From positions 1 to 38,265 of the forward strand of contig JAJRZN010000076.1 in assembly GCA_024275235.1 (NCBI GenBank): a DNA stretch of 38,265 nt. The letters run 5' to 3'. A program made the translations under genes and the position numbers. This document shows positions 32,484-38,265 of the stretch, piece after piece (position 1 is the stretch's first letter; the number at the start of each line of letters is the position of its first letter). Under the pieces are notes generated by a model that searched no databases, was not told the origin of the DNA, and worked only from the letters and a program-made list of their open reading frames with translations. This stretch comes from Deltaproteobacteria bacterium (GTDB lineage Bacteria > Desulfobacterota > Desulfobulbia > Desulfobulbales > VMSU01).

Positions 32484-33861
32484 CTGTCTCCTGGTCGCCC
32501 TCATCGGTCGTCCCAATGTGGGGAAATCCTCGCTCTTCAACCGCCTGGCGCGGCAGAACAAGGCTATTATTGACCCAACCCCCGGAGTAACCAGGGACCG
32601 TCATTATGCCAGGGTAACCTGGGATGAGAAGACTTTTCTGCTGGTGGATACCGGCGGTATTGATCTGGACAGGGTTGCCAGGGCGGAAACCGACAATGAA
32701 CGGAGAATGTCGGCCCTCATCAGGGAGCAGAGCTGGCAGGCGGTGCGGGATGCCGATATTCTGGTATTGGTTTTAGACGGCCGCCAGGGGCTTAACCGTG
32801 ATGATTATGAACTCATCAAATTGTTACGCAAGACGGATAAACCCCTGTTTTATGTGATTAATAAAATTGATAATCCCGCCGCTGAGTCCGAGTTTCTGGC
32901 TCCTTTTTATGAGCTTGGCGCTGACGCTCTCTGGCCGATGTCGGCGGCCCACGGCCTGGGAATAAACGATTTTATGGCTGAACTGATTACCAGGCTGCCG
33001 GAGGCAGACCCAGATGTACCAGAGGATGAACACGAGATTGCCCTGGCGGTAATCGGTCGGCCCAATGTCGGTAAATCATCGTTAATTAATCGTCTCTCAG
33101 GCGAAGAGCGTATGGTGGTCTCCAATATTCCCGGCACTACGCGGGATTCCGTTGACACGGTACTGGAAAAGAGGGGGATGAAATACCGTTTTATTGACAC
33201 CGCGGGTATCCGCCGCAAGGGCAAGGTCTATGGCAAGGTTGAAAAGTTCTCGGTCATGCGGGCCTTAAAGGCCATGGAAAGGGCGGCTATGGTGCTGGTG
33301 CTGGTGGATGCGGGAGAGGGAATCACCGAACAGGACACTAAGGTCATCGGTTATGCCATGGAGAGGGGACGGGCCTGCCTGGTTTTGGTCAATAAATGGG
33401 ATCTGATTGAAAATGACCCCAAACGCCAGAAATGGCTTTTGGCTGAAATAGAGCGGGCTACCAATTTTATCGGCTATGCCCCGACCTTGAGGATATCGGC
33501 CTTAAACGGCCTCGGTACAGGTAAAATCTTTCCGGTAATTAATGAGGTCTATAAACAGTTCTGCATGACCTTTAATACCGGCCCCTTGAATCGTATTCTG
33601 CGGGCCGCAGTGGAAGGGCACAGCCCGGCACTGTATCGCGGCCGGCGGCTGAAATTATATTACACCACCCAGGTCAGCACTAAACCACCGACTTTTGTGG
33701 TTTATGCCAATTATCCCAAGGCGGTGCATTTTTCTTATTTCCGTTATCTTGTAAATCAATATCGAACCGGCCTGGGTCTTGATAAGACTTCTTTGAAAAT
33801 AATCCTCCGGGAAAGAAAACGCCGGCAAATGGAAGGGGGCAGGAATATCCAGAGCGGTTGA
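32476..33861 (+). CDS. der: GTPase Der (EngA)
   Basis: Ribosome-assembly GTPase with two tandem G domains: [17 protein letters not shown] then [19 protein letters not shown] and NKID in the first; [41 protein letters not shown] and NKWD in the second. A C-terminal KH-like domain follows ([18 protein letters not shown], then RTGLG). I choose ATG 32476 (461 aa) over GTG 32470. It overlaps dxs by 8 bp. It acts in 50S subunit maturation. Confidence 0.97.
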   Translation: MNDCLLVALIGRPNVGKSSLFNRLARQNKAIIDPTPGVTRDRHYARVTWDEKTFLLVDTGGIDLDRVARAETDNERRMSALIREQSWQAVRDADILVLVLDGRQGLNRDDYELIKLLRKTDKPLFYVINKIDNPAAESEFLAPFYELGADALWPMSAAHGLGINDFMAELITRLPEADPDVPEDEHEIALAVIGRPNVGKSSLINRLSGEERMVVSNIPGTTRDSVDTVLEKRGMKYRFIDTAGIRRKGKVYGKVEKFSVMRALKAMERAAMVLVLVDAGEGITEQDTKVIGYAMERGRACLVLVNKWDLIENDPKRQKWLLAEIERATNFIGYAPTLRISALNGLGTGKIFPVINEVYKQFCMTFNTGPLNRILRAAVEGHSPALYRGRRLKLYYTTQVSTKPPTFVVYANYPKAVHFSYFRYLVNQYRTGLGLDKTSLKIILRERKRRQMEGGRNIQSG

Positions 33862-33903
33862 TGGATACCGTATCAGTGCCATAATGAACCATTGGAGGGC
33901 AGC

Positions 33904-35946
33904 GTGGTACAATTGAAATTGGCAGGGAGCGATGAGTATCTCAATATAGAGGCGGCAATCAGGCACACCGCCTTGTTGAGCAGGTTTCCTGTCCTTGATG
34001 TCAGCCCTTTGGCCAGCTTTTTCAGTCGTCATGGGGAAGATGAAAAGCAGGCCGCTCTCTCTGCCTTTGCCCGCCAACTTTGGAAAAATGGGGTGGATTT
34101 TCCCGAATTCTTTCATTTTCTAAAGGAAATCAGACGTAATCTCACTTCGCTTAGAACTCAAATACCGCCCTCCGATACCTTGATAGATGAATTTGAATTC
34201 TGTCTGTTGACGGAGTGGCAGCGTCTTATCGGCCAGGGCTTTCATAAAAAGCTTAGAGAGGCCAACAGCTTTATCCTCCATGAGAAGAGACGGTATTATA
34301 CGGTTTTTAACCGGATGGGGGAGCCCGCTTTTATTATTAATCGACAGTTTCAATTTATTGAAACCAACCGCGCCTTTGACCGCTTCTTCCATATTCGGGG
34401 GAAGAACCATATTGGTAATTCATGCTTTTCCGTTATTAATGATCATCTGGCCTGTCGTGAGGCCATTCAAATGATGATTGTCAATAAGACCTCCTGCTCC
34501 GGGATGGAAACGGTGATTGAGGTTGAGGGAGAAAAACGTAATATAGTGGTTTCCGGGACATTCTTAGGTGAGATTAACCACGAGGTCTCCGGGGCCATGG
34601 TTATCATTCAGGATATCAGCGCTCGGAAAGAGGCGGCCCAGGCCCTGCGGGAGAATGAAGAAAAATACCGTACCCTCATCGAAAACATGCCCGACGTCTC
34701 CTGGCGGGCGGATAAATTCGGCACCCTTTATTTTATAAGCCGTAACGTGGAGCAGATCTGCGGTTATAAACCGGATGATCTGCTTGGTTCCTGGCCCAGG
34801 GGCCGGTTTGCCATGATTCATCCCGATGATCTGGAATATGTCCGTAATGAATTTGGGCTATTCTTTGCCTCTCATCTGCCGGCGGATAATTCCAGCCAGT
34901 CTCCTTCCGGCCGCGATTCCCAGTCCCGCAACTCTGATGTCGCTGCCGTCGGCAAGAACTATGACGTTACCTATCGTTTCCATAAAAAAGACGGCAGCTG
35001 GATATGGCTGCGCAGCCGGGCCAGTAATATTTATGAACAGCAGGGCAAGTGGTTTGCCGATGGGGTGTTTTCCGATGTTACGGAGTTGAAAAAGGCGGAG
35101 GAGGAGCTTGAACGGCACCATTTCCATCTCTCCGAGCTGGTGGATGAACGGACGGCTGAATTGAGACGGGTGAATCAGACCCTGAAGCAGGAGATTAATT
35201 TTCGTAAGCTGGCCGAGGAGAGCTTGCTGCGCCTGACCACCAAGCTGCGGCAGTCCAATGAAGAACTTGAGCAGTTCGCCCATGTTACTTCTCATGATCT
35301 CAAGGAGCCGCTTATGCTTATCGCCAGCTTCAGCAATCGGCTCGAAAAAAAATATACCAAGCTGTTGGATGAACCGGGCAAAAAGTACCTGCATCGCATT
35401 ATCACCGCCGCCGGTCAAATGCAGGACTTAATCAAGGCGCTCCTGGAGTTGTCCAGAGTGGGGGCGAGTAAACGGCCCTTTGAACTTTTTGATCTTAAAG
35501 AGGTAATCAAAGAGGTGGTGGAAAGTCTGGAAGAATCTCTCACCGAATGCCGGGGCCGGGTTAAATGTGATTTTCAGGTAGAATTGCTGGGGGATAAAAT
35601 CCAAATCCGACAACTCTTTCAAAATATAATCGTCAACGCCATAAAATACCGCCGGAAGGACAGGGCACCATTAATCATAATCCGGGGGCAGGGGTTAGAG
35701 AACGGTTTTTATCAGATTATTGTTGAGGATAACGGCATTGGCTTTGATCAGCGCTACGCCAGGAAAATTTTTAAACCCCTTACCCGTCTGCATGGTCGCC
35801 GGGAATATGATGGTACCGGTATAGGACTTGCCACCTGCCGCAAGATTGTCCTCCGGCATGGTGGTGAAATCAGCGCCCGTGGTGTGCCTGGTAAGGGATC
35901 GTCCTTTATTATCAGCCTGCCGTTGCCCCACGGAAAACGGAAATAG
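33904..35946 (+). CDS. PAS-domain sensor histidine kinase
   Basis: I use GTG 33904, 4 bases after GGAGGG (680 aa); TTG 33892 is possible. Residues about 1-130 are an unassigned helical input domain. A PAS domain follows (FNRMGEPAFIINRQFQFIET), then PAS/PAC (RTLIENMPDVSWRADKFG to WIWLRSRASNIYEQQGKWFA) with a Ser-rich insertion near 340 (SSQSPSGRDSQSRNSD), then a coiled coil. HisKA: FAHVTSHDLKEPLMLIASFS with the phospho-His. HATPase: NIIVNAIKYR (N box), VEDNGIGF (G1), GTGIGLATCRKIVLRHGG (G2). No receiver gene is adjacent and no membrane segment is seen, so it senses a cytoplasmic signal. Confidence 0.9.
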   Translation: MVQLKLAGSDEYLNIEAAIRHTALLSRFPVLDVSPLASFFSRHGEDEKQAALSAFARQLWKNGVDFPEFFHFLKEIRRNLTSLRTQIPPSDTLIDEFEFCLLTEWQRLIGQGFHKKLREANSFILHEKRRYYTVFNRMGEPAFIINRQFQFIETNRAFDRFFHIRGKNHIGNSCFSVINDHLACREAIQMMIVNKTSCSGMETVIEVEGEKRNIVVSGTFLGEINHEVSGAMVIIQDISARKEAAQALRENEEKYRTLIENMPDVSWRADKFGTLYFISRNVEQICGYKPDDLLGSWPRGRFAMIHPDDLEYVRNEFGLFFASHLPADNSSQSPSGRDSQSRNSDVAAVGKNYDVTYRFHKKDGSWIWLRSRASNIYEQQGKWFADGVFSDVTELKKAEEELERHHFHLSELVDERTAELRRVNQTLKQEINFRKLAEESLLRLTTKLRQSNEELEQFAHVTSHDLKEPLMLIASFSNRLEKKYTKLLDEPGKKYLHRIITAAGQMQDLIKALLELSRVGASKRPFELFDLKEVIKEVVESLEESLTECRGRVKCDFQVELLGDKIQIRQLFQNIIVNAIKYRRKDRAPLIIIRGQGLENGFYQIIVEDNGIGFDQRYARKIFKPLTRLHGRREYDGTGIGLATCRKIVLRHGGEISARGVPGKGSSFIISLPLPHGKRK

Positions 35947-35958
35947 GGCCGGACGAAA

Positions 35959-35976
35959 ATTGGGGCAGACCCCAAT
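35959..35976. repeat. Palindrome at the left edge of the accessory segment
   Basis: ATTGGGG-CAGA-CCCCAAT is a perfect 7-bp stem just after the histidine kinase stop. On the minus strand it is followed by TTTT, so it could terminate transcripts from the toxin-antitoxin side. A GGGGTCTGCCCC-type palindrome is, from memory, a frequent intergenic repeat in proteobacteria. The decayed gene at 35977 ends exactly here. Confidence 0.5.
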
Positions 35977-36161
35977 AAAATCAATTAGTGTTGAAGGACA
36001 CGCAATTGCACACTCCCAATCGACATGAAAATATGAACGGTGTTCTTTTATGATATTATTCGGATTACCTGAATATTCTTCTACCCAATTTGGCGCCAAC
36101 TCCAAGCGACGAGTTCTCCCTCTTAACTTTTTTATTTTTTATGATGCTTGGATTTACCCAT
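35977..36161 (-). pseudogene. Decayed small gene with a frameshift
   Basis: From ATG 36161 the minus strand reads MGKSKHHKK and then meets TAA in an A-rich tract (two T6 runs at 36128-36140 on the plus strand). Adding one base there continues as KIKKLRGRTRRLELAPNW and VEEYSGNPNNIIKEHRSYF, then HVDWECAIACPSTLIDF, up to 35977, where the palindrome begins. The joined product of about 60 aa looks like a real, basic N-terminus followed by a conserved-looking domain. I believe it is a truncated copy of a small hypothetical protein family, but cannot name it. It follows the antitoxin gene on the same strand. Confidence 0.55.
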
Positions 36162-36188
36162 GAATATATAACCAAATATTAAACGAAA

Positions 36189-36545
36189 TTATTTTAGCCT
36201 GTCACTTGTAATGTTAAGTAATTTTGCTATTTTCTTCCCCATTGCAGGAGAAAGCCTTCTTTTCCCTCTTTCATAGTCACTTATCATATTTTGCCGTACC
36301 TCAAGTTTTTGTGCCAATTGCGCTTGTGTAAGTCCAGCTTTCAAACGGGCACCAGCAAGCAAATTTCCCACCCTGTTTGACTGCATTTCTTGCCAGAAAT
36401 TTGTTTCCTCAATGGCAATACTGTCTTCATTTTCAGGAGTAAGAATATTTACTTCAAATTTTTCTCTAATCCAATCAATGAGTTCTTCGGTATGCTCACC
36501 ATGAATGGACATTTCAATACGGGGCTTTTTCACGAGAGCCAACAT
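36189..36545 (-). CDS. Xre/HigA-type antitoxin with helix-turn-helix
   Basis: A 118-aa protein. The N-terminal 50 residues (MLALVKKPRIEMSIHGEHTE) form the toxin-binding part; the C-terminus is an Xre-type HTH: ARLKAGLTQAQLAQKLEVRQ, then MISDYERGKRRLSPAMGKKI. The linker EETNFWQEMQSNRVGNLL fits the family in which the antitoxin follows a RelE-like toxin. The start overlaps the toxin 3' end by 32 bp in another frame, so the two were translationally coupled. The toxin gene is frameshifted, so this antitoxin may be an orphan that still represses its own promoter or blocks related toxins. Confidence 0.88.
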   Translation of the reverse strand: MLALVKKPRIEMSIHGEHTEELIDWIREKFEVNILTPENEDSIAIEETNFWQEMQSNRVGNLLAGARLKAGLTQAQLAQKLEVRQNMISDYERGKRRLSPAMGKKIAKLLNITSDRLK

Positions 36546-36781
36546 AGTTCACCTCAATCTCAATTTTTCCTTGTTGCCACGACCAACAAGCGACATAACG
36601 ATAGGATAAATGACAATGATACCTATCTCCACCCAATGGTGAGAAATTGTGCCAACTTTTTTTGAATAGGCCCATCAGCTTTTAGGTCCTCGACCAACAG
36701 GAACAAAAGGTGTCGAATATTTTTGGGTAATTTATTCAACCCCCTGTTCACTTTCTTTTTTATCCTAACTTGGTATTCCAT
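36514..36781 (-). pseudogene. RelE/HigB-like toxin gene with a one-base frameshift
   Basis: From ATG 36781: MEYQVRIKKKVNRGLNKLP, then KNIRHLLFLLVEDLKADGP, the start of a RelE/ParE-fold toxin. The frame is lost at a run of seven A (36657-36663 as T on the plus strand) and ends at a stop soon after. Removing one A gives QKSWHNFSPLGGDRYHCHLS, then YRYVACWSWQQGKIEIEVNY and VGSREKAPY, a classical toxin C-terminus (RYHCHL, VNYVG, EKAPY) ending at 36514. The full product would be 88 aa, normal for the family. Either inactivated, or kept alive by slippage at the A-run. An upstream alternative start (36817) adds hydrophobic residues and is unlikely. Confidence 0.82.
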
Positions 36782-36788
36782 AAAATAT

Positions 36789-36817
36789 ACAATATAACCA
36801 TATAAAGTAATAATCAA
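36789..36817 (-). promoter_or_regulatory. Possible promoter of the RelE-like/Xre pair
   Basis: Minus strand: TTGATT (36817-36812), a 17-bp spacer, TATTGT (36794-36789). It would start transcription almost at the ATG, giving a leaderless message. ATATGGTTATAT inside it is a partial palindrome and a possible antitoxin operator. Confidence 0.3.
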
Positions 36818-36830
36818 GGGTTATTTGTTG

Positions 36831-36989
36831 CAAAAAAGGAACTTGTTTGGGGACTGCGAACGTTCGAATTCAGTGGAAAACAGGGGATACGATGGGCTTG
36901 TTTGAAGAAAGATTTTTCTAGGATGGCTAAGAAAATTCGATAAGCCCAACCCCTGATTTTCCACTGCAATGACTGGTTAGCCTTTTTTG
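36831..36989. repeat. Long imperfect inverted repeat between two toxin-antitoxin modules
   Basis: Nested arms: CAAAAAAGG (36831-36839) with CCTTTTTTG (36981-36989); CAGTGGAAAACAGGGG (36871-36886) with CCCCTGATTTTCCACTG (36950-36966, one extra A); GGGCTT (36894-36899) with AAGCCC (36942-36947). The whole 159 bp could fold into one long bulged hairpin. It fills the gap between the RelE-like and PIN modules and has no credible gene. Confidence 0.65.
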
Positions 36990-37014
36990 TATAGGTGGCC
37001 AATTTAAAAGAGAA

Positions 37015-37434
37015 TTACCCCCAGGGATTTAACAAAGAAGCACCACTAATTTCCATATCTGTTATGTTTCTTGTTACCACTGTAAGATCGTATGAAATTC
37101 CTGTAGCTACAATCTGGCCATCTATTGCGGGCATACCTTTGCCTGATAGTTCTGACTGGGCTTGAATTTTTCCCCAAACTGTTGCAGTTTGAAGATCAAA
37201 GTCAATTATTCTGTTCTTGAATCTCTCTTTCAGGTCGTAATTTACCCATTTATGTAGCTTTTCTTTCTTTTTACTCTCGGGTAATTTTTCGATTCCCTTG
37301 TGGATTTCACCGATAGTCAAAACACTAATAAAAAGATGGGCTTCCTCAGTTTTTGAAACCCACTTAACAACTTTTGCACTAGGATTTTTTTTAATCAATT
37401 CCGAGAGAACACAGGTGTCTAATAGATAATTCAT
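37015..37434 (-). CDS. PIN-domain toxin, FitB/VapC-like ribonuclease
   Basis: A 139-aa PIN-domain protein: MNYLLDTCVLSELIKKNP carries the first Asp, SVLTIGEIHKGIEKL the Glu, GMPAIDGQIVATGISYDLTV the third acidic site, and TRNITDMEISG the fourth. The region ending NPW is typical of the FitB subgroup, which has an Ile-Gly-Glu motif and an extended C-terminus. PIN toxins cut RNA with Mg2+. All acidic residues are present, so it should be active. It overlaps the antitoxin stop by 4 bp (ATGA). Confidence 0.93.
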   Translation of the reverse strand: MNYLLDTCVLSELIKKNPSAKVVKWVSKTEEAHLFISVLTIGEIHKGIEKLPESKKKEKLHKWVNYDLKERFKNRIIDFDLQTATVWGKIQAQSELSGKGMPAIDGQIVATGISYDLTVVTRNITDMEISGASLLNPWG

Positions 37435-37685
37435 AGTACGATGTCCCTTGGAATTTCTTTGCTTCTAGTTAGATCCAAGTCTTCTTTTGACAAGGGAGAG
37501 TTTTGAAAAAATTTCACCAAGTTCATTTTTGGCTTTATTAATTTTTTGTATTCATCAATTGATAGAATAACTACTGCATCTTTACCATGTTTCGTTACAA
37601 CCTGTGGGCCATTATGCTGTGCTTTATCAACTAAATTGCTGAATTTGTTCTTTGCATCCTGAAGTTGCCAATGGTTTTCAATCAT
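37431..37685 (-). CDS. Phd/YefM-family antitoxin
   Basis: An 84-aa protein: WQLQDAKNKFSNLVDKAQHN and PQVVTKHGKDAVVILSIDEY form the Phd/YefM DNA-binding N-domain, and KFFQNSPLSKEDLDLTRSKE is the toxin-neutralising tail. Translationally coupled to the PIN toxin, which it should bind and with which it should repress the promoter at 37733-37761. Ribosome site AAGGG about 8 bases before the ATG. Confidence 0.93.
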   Translation of the reverse strand: MIENHWQLQDAKNKFSNLVDKAQHNGPQVVTKHGKDAVVILSIDEYKKLIKPKMNLVKFFQNSPLSKEDLDLTRSKEIPRDIVL

Positions 37686-37732
37686 AGCGACACCCTTATT
37701 GTTATTATTATCTTGATAGCTAGCCTGTCTAG

Positions 37733-37761
37733 AAAATAACCTTTTAGGCGCTTGGTGTCAA
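37733..37761 (-). promoter_or_regulatory. Sigma-70 promoter and probable operator of the Phd/PIN operon
   Basis: Minus strand: TTGACA (37761-37756), a 17-bp spacer, TATTTT (37738-37733). Immediately after the -10 is CTAG-ACAGG-CTAG (about 37721-37733), an inverted pair where an autoregulating Phd-toxin complex could bind. Predicted leader about 40 nt. Confidence 0.7.
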
Positions 37762-38017
37762 TTTTTTTCGGAGGTTAACGACCGAGATAACCTGACCGCC
37801 GCGCAGCTACAGATTAACTATATTAACGGATATTGTTGTCGTTCTTTTTATTTCCCCGGAAATTGGTCACATTAAAATACGGCAGGTAGCGTCATTCGTG
37901 ATCTTCTGTAAATAGGTCAGCGTAGGAAGAAAAAGATGGATATGAAAAGAAAAGGAAAAAGAAGATCTATTTCATTTATAACATCAGAGAGTGGGAAGAA
38001 AATGGGGGGGGTTAACC

Positions 38018-38067
38018 GATGCTTGTGGGGGAGATTTACACTGATGTTTTTGGGGGAGAATTAGATT
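38018..38067 (+). repeat. Two 25-bp imperfect tandem repeats before the TPR gene
   Basis: Units 38018-38042 and 38043-38067 agree at 20 of 25 positions, each with the core TGGGGGAGA. The second core (38051-38059) is the likely ribosome site of the gene starting at 38069, so the first is a duplicated ribosome-site-like block. Confidence 0.6.
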
Positions 38068-38068
38068 G

Positions 38069-38265
38069 GTGTTTCCAAAATGCTGTTTGAAGCCGGCACA
38101 ACCAACTCCAAAGGCAAAACCTACGTATGTGTATACCGACCTGGATGAATTATCAAACCAGGTGCCGAAGTTAATCAGGCAGGGGAAATATGATGCGGCA
38201 GAGAAGATCTGCCAGACACTGCTCAACAAATTTCCTGAACAGATTGATGGATTACACAGGTTTGC
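38069..38265 (+). CDS. TPR-like protein, 3' partial
   Basis: An open frame from GTG 38069 (TTG 38066 possible) to the window edge. GGGGGAGA lies 9 bases upstream. The 65 visible residues read FPKCCLKPAQPTPKAKPTY, then VYTDLDELSNQVPKLIRQGK and YDAAEKICQTLLNKFPEQID. This is a lead-in followed by the first TPR (GKYDAAEKICQTLLNKFPE). The short CCLKP-x-PTPK-like start and TYVYTDLDELSN are, from memory, conserved in small TPR proteins found near SEC-C/YecA-type genes in deltaproteobacteria. The C-terminus is outside the window. The function is unknown. Confidence 0.7.
   Translation, partial: MFPKCCLKPAQPTPKAKPTYVYTDLDELSNQVPKLIRQGKYDAAEKICQTLLNKFPEQIDGLHRF

Larger units (their letters stand above)
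37686..38068. other. 383-bp gap between divergent genes
   Basis: The left part holds the promoter and operator of the Phd/PIN operon. The centre holds GGTTAACGACCGAGATAACC (from 37773), an imperfect palindrome, then AT-rich sequence and a purine-rich stretch (37928-37970). The right end has a 25-bp imperfect tandem repeat. I see no protein gene; a minus-strand frame at 37984-38229 is a shadow of the TPR gene and repeat. Confidence 0.5.

Noticed and set aside
36831-36989. Integron attC site between cassette-like toxin-antitoxin modules
   Set aside because: The hairpin form fits, but the ends do not match RYYYAAC...GTTRRRY (GTTAGCC has a wrong base and no partner on the other side), and no integrase gene is present.
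36814-37002. A 62-codon minus-strand frame
   Set aside because: It lies over the inverted repeat, has no ribosome site and no domain pattern.
1-38265. CRISPR array
   Set aside because: No evenly spaced direct repeats of 23-40 bp were found; the repeats here are few and irregularly spaced.

Overview
The window looks like chromosomal DNA of a Gram-negative, anaerobic-type bacterium. My best guess is Desulfobacterota (former Deltaproteobacteria), perhaps Desulfobulbales. The lipid A genes lpxD-fabZ-lpxA-lpxI show an outer membrane. The LpxI type of lipid A hydrolase, a PxxKW cysteine-rich protein, a small sirohaem sulfite-reductase-like protein, several zinc-ribbon proteins and PAS/LuxR signalling genes fit that group. 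The assignment is inference from gene content.

Layout. 1-5.2 kb: 5'-truncated cobA-hemD fusion (tetrapyrrole synthesis), converging on a minus-strand run of LuxR-type response regulator, glycine-zipper lipoprotein and nadC; then a Bax-inhibitor-1 membrane protein and a zinc-ribbon protein. 5.4-7.1 kb: a lone pilC and an IHF/HU-family gene with a strong terminator. 7.3-12.5 kb: a tightly overlapping plus-strand run lpxD-fabZ-lpxA-lpxI followed by a MurU-like nucleotidyltransferase and an AmgK-like kinase, i.e. lipid A synthesis joined to probable cell-wall sugar salvage. 12.4-18.5 kb: two PilZ proteins, an alpha/alpha-toroid protein, a ribbon-helix-helix protein, a zinc-ribbon-ParA ATPase and a split zinc-ribbon/retropepsin protein; this is a candidate positioning or c-di-GMP-linked locus. 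18.5-22.1 kb: a minus-strand trio of an unknown 141-aa protein, a radical SAM enzyme and a YcaO-TPR protein, which is the best candidate here for an undescribed modification system. 22.5-25.5 kb: small sulfite-reductase-like protein, thioredoxin-reductase-like flavoprotein, tadA, tRNA-Ser(CGA) and a response regulator with an unrecognised C-terminal half. 25.8-29.3 kb (minus): PxxKW protein, hslU, hslV, xerC. 29.4-35.9 kb (plus): xseB-ispA-dxs-der (isoprenoid supply plus ribosome assembly) and a PAS histidine kinase.

35.95-37.8 kb is a visibly more AT-rich accessory segment: a decayed gene remnant, a RelE-like toxin gene with a one-base frameshift next to an intact Xre-type antitoxin, a long imperfect inverted repeat, and an intact Phd/FitB-like (PIN) toxin-antitoxin pair with a good promoter. 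The window ends inside a TPR-like gene.

Intergenic regions share dispersed repeats. One family carries a 60-bp block (copies near 7.2 and 28.2 kb, related ones near 14.1 and 23.1 kb). A second has copies near 11.4, 16.35 and 16.5 kb. A third is a 15-bp inverted repeat near 22.1-22.2 kb. A short core of the form GTCTRCGCTTAS recurs in most of these gaps. I saw no CRISPR array, rRNA or intact insertion sequence.
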